Origin: a bacterium SCSIO 12643
Lineage (GTDB): Bacteria > Bacteroidota > Bacteroidia > Flavobacteriales_G > Salibacteraceae
Direction of reading: 5' to 3'
Assembly: GCA_024398135.1 (NCBI GenBank)
Contig: CP073750.1
Coordinates: forward strand, 3,844,001 to 3,908,000
DNA: 64,000 bases
Each line of letters starts with the position of its first letter. The first letter of the stretch is position 1. The notes beneath the pieces were generated by a model. That model saw only the letters and a program-made list of their open reading frames with translations. It did not search any database and was not told the DNA's origin. The position numbers and the translations under genes were made by a program. Shown piece after piece: positions 61,472 to 64,000 of the stretch.

Positions 61472-61798
61472 CTCGTTGGTTTTATTCTAGATAGGTAATT
61501 ATACCTATTTATATGATATGTGTAAAATTACCCTAACAGAGTAGATCGATATTCCACAAATTTGTGCGAGTAAACCGAAAATCAAACTCACCAATAATGT
61601 AAAATCACCTAATGTTTTGTGTATAATTCATTTATATGAAACCCTCTTAATTAGATAATTAAGCAACTGCAAACACAGGTTCTACATCATTTGTGAAAAC
61701 AAGTATACATATCCAACAGGATATAAAGGAATAGTAATGTGTGTGTGGTTTTCATTACTAGAAGAGAACACTCTGTGCCTGGCATGGAGTGTTCTTGT
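61472..61798. other. 327-bp intergenic region with palindrome and hairpin
   Basis: Contains a palindrome ATAGGTA-ATTA-TACCTAT at 61491-61508 and a hairpin agaacactc / gagtgttct at 61765-61795 with a weak T-run after it on the plus strand. A minus-strand frame from 61594 (TTG) to 61505 encodes about 29 residues with one plausible membrane segment; its stop lies inside the palindrome. No gene is firmly supported. Confidence 0.4.
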
Positions 61799-61800
61799 TT
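61765..61800 (+). terminator. Possible terminator hairpin
   Basis: 9-bp perfect stem agaacactc / gagtgttct with a 13-base loop, followed by tgttt on the plus strand. No plus-strand gene ends just before it, so it may terminate an unrecognised short transcript. Confidence 0.4.
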
Positions 61801-62147
61801 AAAGCCTACCATAACGCCATTGTAGAAAAGCAAATACAGCGACAATCATGGCTACAAACAGAATCAAAATATTTGCGAATATGGGAACGTTTAATGGATT
61901 CCAGAATACAAGCAAAATACTGGAAAATGATCCATTGAATCCGAATCCAACTATTTTCACTTTTGAGTAACCAGATCAATTGCACTAGAAATATAATTAG
62001 GCCAATTCCTATGATTTTGATGATAAATGCGTCTACCAAATAGAGGTGCGCCAGTACATCAGAAAAAAGAATAAAAGTTGCACTGCTCATTCCGGTGAAT
62101 ATGGAATTGGCAATTAAAATGTGTTTAAGAGACGTGTTGATTTTCAT
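61799..62147 (-). pseudogene. Frameshifted small membrane protein gene
   Basis: Reading from 62147, the first half encodes three hydrophobic helices ('LIANSIFTGMSSATFILFSDVL', 'IIKIIGIGLIIFLVQLIWLL'). After about 61961-61980 the original frame becomes Cys/Arg/His-rich, while the next frame continues with 'KIVGFGFNGSFSSILLVFWNPL' and 'ILILFVAMIVAVFAFLQWRYG' and stops at 61799. One frameshift therefore separates the halves of a four-helix protein of about 115 residues. The start overlaps the SRPBCC gene by 4 bases. Confidence 0.75.
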
Positions 62148-62581
62148 GACATTCGTTTTAAAACCTCTTTATATAAAGCCTGGTTCATGGCTCTAAATCC
62201 ATTTTGTGTATTCTTACCAATCAATTTAAACAAAAGACCTGACAGTATTCCGGTAAAGTGTTCTCCGTGAATAAATTGCGTTTGATTTCCATTAGGCTTA
62301 AGAATGAAGTAATGTTCCCCATCAAAAATGCCCTGCATCCACAATTTACCTTTCCATCTGAATTCTTGATACGCGTTGTTTTTCAGCACAATAGGAGAGA
62401 AGTTCATGGATTTATCCTCTTCAGGATGAATCGTGACTTCGAGCGTGCTCCCTGGATGAACCAATCCCGAAATGTTAGAAATAAAAGGATTCCAATTCTG
62501 ATAACTGGTGTGGTCCATCAATACCGACCAAACTTGAGCGATTGATGCGGGAATCGTGATTTGCGTTTCAATAGTTTTCAT
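62144..62581 (-). CDS. SRPBCC family protein
   Basis: 145 residues, START-like fold: 'QITIPASIAQVWSVLMDHTSYQNWNPFI' pattern (described, 7-34), 'GSTLEVTI', 'RWKGKLWMQGIFDGEHYFIL', final helix with 'MNQALYKEVLKRM'. Polyketide cyclase/dehydrase-like. Ligand unknown. Cotranscribed with the frameshifted membrane gene; -7 box at 62601-62608. Confidence 0.85.
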   Translation of the reverse strand: MKTIETQITIPASIAQVWSVLMDHTSYQNWNPFISNISGLVHPGSTLEVTIHPEEDKSMNFSPIVLKNNAYQEFRWKGKLWMQGIFDGEHYFILKPNGNQTQFIHGEHFTGILSGLLFKLIGKNTQNGFRAMNQALYKEVLKRMS

Positions 62582-62600
62582 GATATAAATTTTGATAATG

Positions 62601-62608
62601 CAAACCTA
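62601..62608 (-). promoter_or_regulatory. -7 box for the SRPBCC gene
   Basis: Minus-strand TAGGTTTG matches TAnnTTTG, 20 bases before the start codon. Confidence 0.45.
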
Positions 62609-62693
62609 TCTGGACTCAGCTGCTTATATGTTAGCAATACATGTCAACCGATTGTCATTTCGTGCCATTTGTAAATTGATGTATTTTTGAGTC

Positions 62694-63713
62694 ATGGCAT
62701 TTACAGGTAGGTTTGTTTTAGATCTGATTCAATTCGCATCTGAATCCGGAGTCAATAAAGAGAATATACTTCACCTTACAGGGTATTCAGAAAGTGAATT
62801 ATGCAATGAAAACACAACTTTAGATAATGACACGTATAATGCTGTAATTGAAAACATAGTAAATCATAGTAGAGATCCATTTTTTGGTTTACATGCGGGT
62901 GAACATTTAAACTTATCTGCAGCGGGATTGATAGGGCAAATTACCCAGACCAGTGAGACGATAAAACAAGCTTTGGAATACTGTTGTGAATTCGCCAATT
63001 TAGGTTGTAGTGCCTTACCGAGTCAATTACAACAAGGAAAAACGAATTATAAAGTTACATACACCCCAAGTCGCGAATGGAAATCACCAATCGCAATTCA
63101 ACATACAACGGATGGAGTTTTGGCTTTTACCATTAAAGAATTTCAATCATTAACACATCACAAACACAGCCCTTTAGAAATTAGATTACCCTGGAAAAAG
63201 CCCGACAACACCTCAGAATACCAAAGAGTTTTTCAATGCCCGGTAAAATTTGAACAATCGGAAATCGCTATTTTATTAGATGCCAGACATGTAGATGAGA
63301 AGATCATTACTTCAGATTATAATTTGTTGCGAATTCTGGTCGCACATGCCCAACAAAAATCTCAACAAATGGCGCATGAAGCACAATATTCTGCTATTGT
63401 GAAAAGAGCCGTGATTCAATTGATGCAACCCCAGTTTCCTGGAATTACAGAAGTTTCAGGACATCTAAATATGAGTAGTCGTACTTTACAGCGTAAACTA
63501 AGCAGAGAAGGCGTTACATATTCAGAATTAATGGATCAATTAAGACGCGAATTCGCCATGGATTATCTGCACAAACCGGAACTCCATATTAACGAAGTTG
63601 CAGATTTATTGGGTTATGCAGACGCCAGTGCTTTTATCCGTTCATTTAAACGTTGGGAAGGACAAACACCAAATCAATATCGAAATCAAGCATTAACGCC
63701 ATTTAATTCATAA
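62694..63713 (+). CDS. AraC family regulator with N-terminal arabinose-binding-like domain
   Basis: 339 residues. N-terminal Arabinose_bd (PF12625)-type domain with 'DPFFGLHAGEHLNLSAAGLIGQI' (described, 61-83), C-terminal AraC double helix-turn-helix ('EVSGHLNMSSRTLQRKLSREG', 'INEVADLLGYADASAFIRSFKRWEG'). Divergent from the SRPBCC gene, which it probably regulates (inference from arrangement). A TATTTTTG box at 62682 sits too close to the start to be its promoter. The 3' end overlaps the next gene by 28 bases. Confidence 0.9.
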   Translation: MAFTGRFVLDLIQFASESGVNKENILHLTGYSESELCNENTTLDNDTYNAVIENIVNHSRDPFFGLHAGEHLNLSAAGLIGQITQTSETIKQALEYCCEFANLGCSALPSQLQQGKTNYKVTYTPSREWKSPIAIQHTTDGVLAFTIKEFQSLTHHKHSPLEIRLPWKKPDNTSEYQRVFQCPVKFEQSEIAILLDARHVDEKIITSDYNLLRILVAHAQQKSQQMAHEAQYSAIVKRAVIQLMQPQFPGITEVSGHLNMSSRTLQRKLSREGVTYSELMDQLRREFAMDYLHKPELHINEVADLLGYADASAFIRSFKRWEGQTPNQYRNQALTPFNS

Positions 63714-64000
63714 ATCTCCAGCCCAAAAGAAGAAGCACTGGCCAGAATATGATCCATGATATCAGATTGAATTCCTTCATAGGCAACCCATTCGGTAGTA
63801 TTCGCAAAGCAATAAATTTCTAATGGAATTCCATATTGATCCGGTTGTAATTGACGAATCATTAAAGTTAGATCTTGTTTGACTTCCTTATGATTTCTTA
63901 GGTATAGCTCAATATATTTCCTAAAAACTCCAATATTCGTCAGGTTACGTCCATTTACGGATTTAGATTTATCCGCCTGAATGTGCGCATTATGTAATTC
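63686..64000 (-). CDS. C-terminal part of a YbdG/MscS-like mechanosensitive channel (5' end outside window)
   Basis: 105 codons in the minus strand, open to the right edge. Contains 'NIGVFRKYIELYLRNH', 'LTLMIRQLQPDQYGIPLEIYCF', 'TEWVAYEGIQSDIMDHILAS', the cytoplasmic end of YbdG/MscS-family proteins. The 3' end overlaps the AraC gene by 28 bases in convergent orientation. Confidence 0.75.
   Translation of the reverse strand, partial: ELHNAHIQADKSKSVNGRNLTNIGVFRKYIELYLRNHKEVKQDLTLMIRQLQPDQYGIPLEIYCFANTTEWVAYEGIQSDIMDHILASASSFGLEIYELNGVNA

Noticed and set aside
62682-62689. TATTTTTG as promoter of the AraC gene
   Set aside because: It lies only 4 bases before the start codon, so transcription would begin inside the gene.
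1-64000. CRISPR array or prophage
   Set aside because: No regularly spaced direct repeats, cas-like genes, or phage structural or integrase genes were seen.

Overview
The window reads as chromosomal DNA of a Bacteroidota bacterium, most likely an AT-rich marine or freshwater member of the Flavobacteriales (family not determined). The basis is the low GC content, a secreted peptidase with a C-terminal type IX secretion (T9SS) sorting domain, Bacteroidota-type -7 promoter boxes (TAnnTTTG) before several genes, and many families typical of this phylum (DUF3857/transglutaminase proteins, YwqK/MORN repeat proteins, SPOR-like outer membrane proteins, LytS/LytTR pairs). No phage, plasmid, intact transposon or CRISPR array is visible.

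Layout. 1-2.5 kb: remains of an Rhs polymorphic-toxin locus, with an orphan Rhs tip, small secreted or lipoprotein ORFs and duplicated boundary sequences. 2.5-6.1 kb: T9SS-exported M4 metallopeptidase. 6.2-9.7 kb: small ORF, MFS exporter, AIM24-type protein, AI-2E-type permease. 9.7-17.1 kb (minus): DUF1573 protein, S41 peptidase, two envelope proteins with SPOR-like domains, LOG-type phosphoribohydrolase, MurQ. 17.2-21.4 kb (minus): a tightly packed four-gene operon with a coiled-coil protein, a membrane-spanning OmpA-like protein, a Ras-like small GTPase and a soluble histidine kinase. 21.7-24.5 kb: secreted S41-like hydrolase, beta-rich secreted protein, DUF975-like membrane protein. 24.5-26.9 kb (minus): PruA and a lipoprotein. 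26.9-34.1 kb (minus): operon of a 1,089-residue TPR/MORN protein and two DUF3857/transglutaminase-like proteins, one with the catalytic Cys and His replaced. 34.8-39.2 kb: a very large single-TM AsmA-like protein. 39.3 kb: tRNA-Arg(ACG), followed by two diverged copies of a hairpin-forming repeat. 39.8-45.8 kb: YdeI-like, DUF6624 and SRPBCC proteins, a LytS/LytTR two-component pair, phospholipase A-like outer membrane protein, methyltransferase. 46.1-48.8 kb: alkylation-damage operon (AraC-MGMT Ada, separate Ada zinc domain, Tag, AlkB, ABM protein). 49.2-49.9 kb: decayed TonB-dependent receptor joined to the tail of a PepSY membrane protein. 49.9-51.7 kb: toroid-like protein and alpha/beta hydrolase. 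51.7-55.0 kb: Lrp regulator divergent from an 883-residue tandem tryptophanase-like protein. 55-62 kb: regulators and small membrane proteins, LspA-like protein, isochorismatase-like hydrolase, class C serine hydrolase, VOC protein, frameshifted membrane gene. 62.1-64 kb: SRPBCC protein, AraC regulator, end of a mechanosensitive channel gene.

The most interesting items are: (i) the GTPase/OmpA/coiled-coil/kinase operon, which looks like a dedicated small-GTPase signalling module at the envelope; (ii) the tandem tryptophanase-like chain, whose halves have lost complementary sets of active-site residues; (iii) the MORN plus paired active/inactive transglutaminase operon; (iv) the Rhs locus remains; and (v) the repeat after tRNA-Arg whose arms covary between copies. 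All family calls come from reading the sequence. No database search was run.
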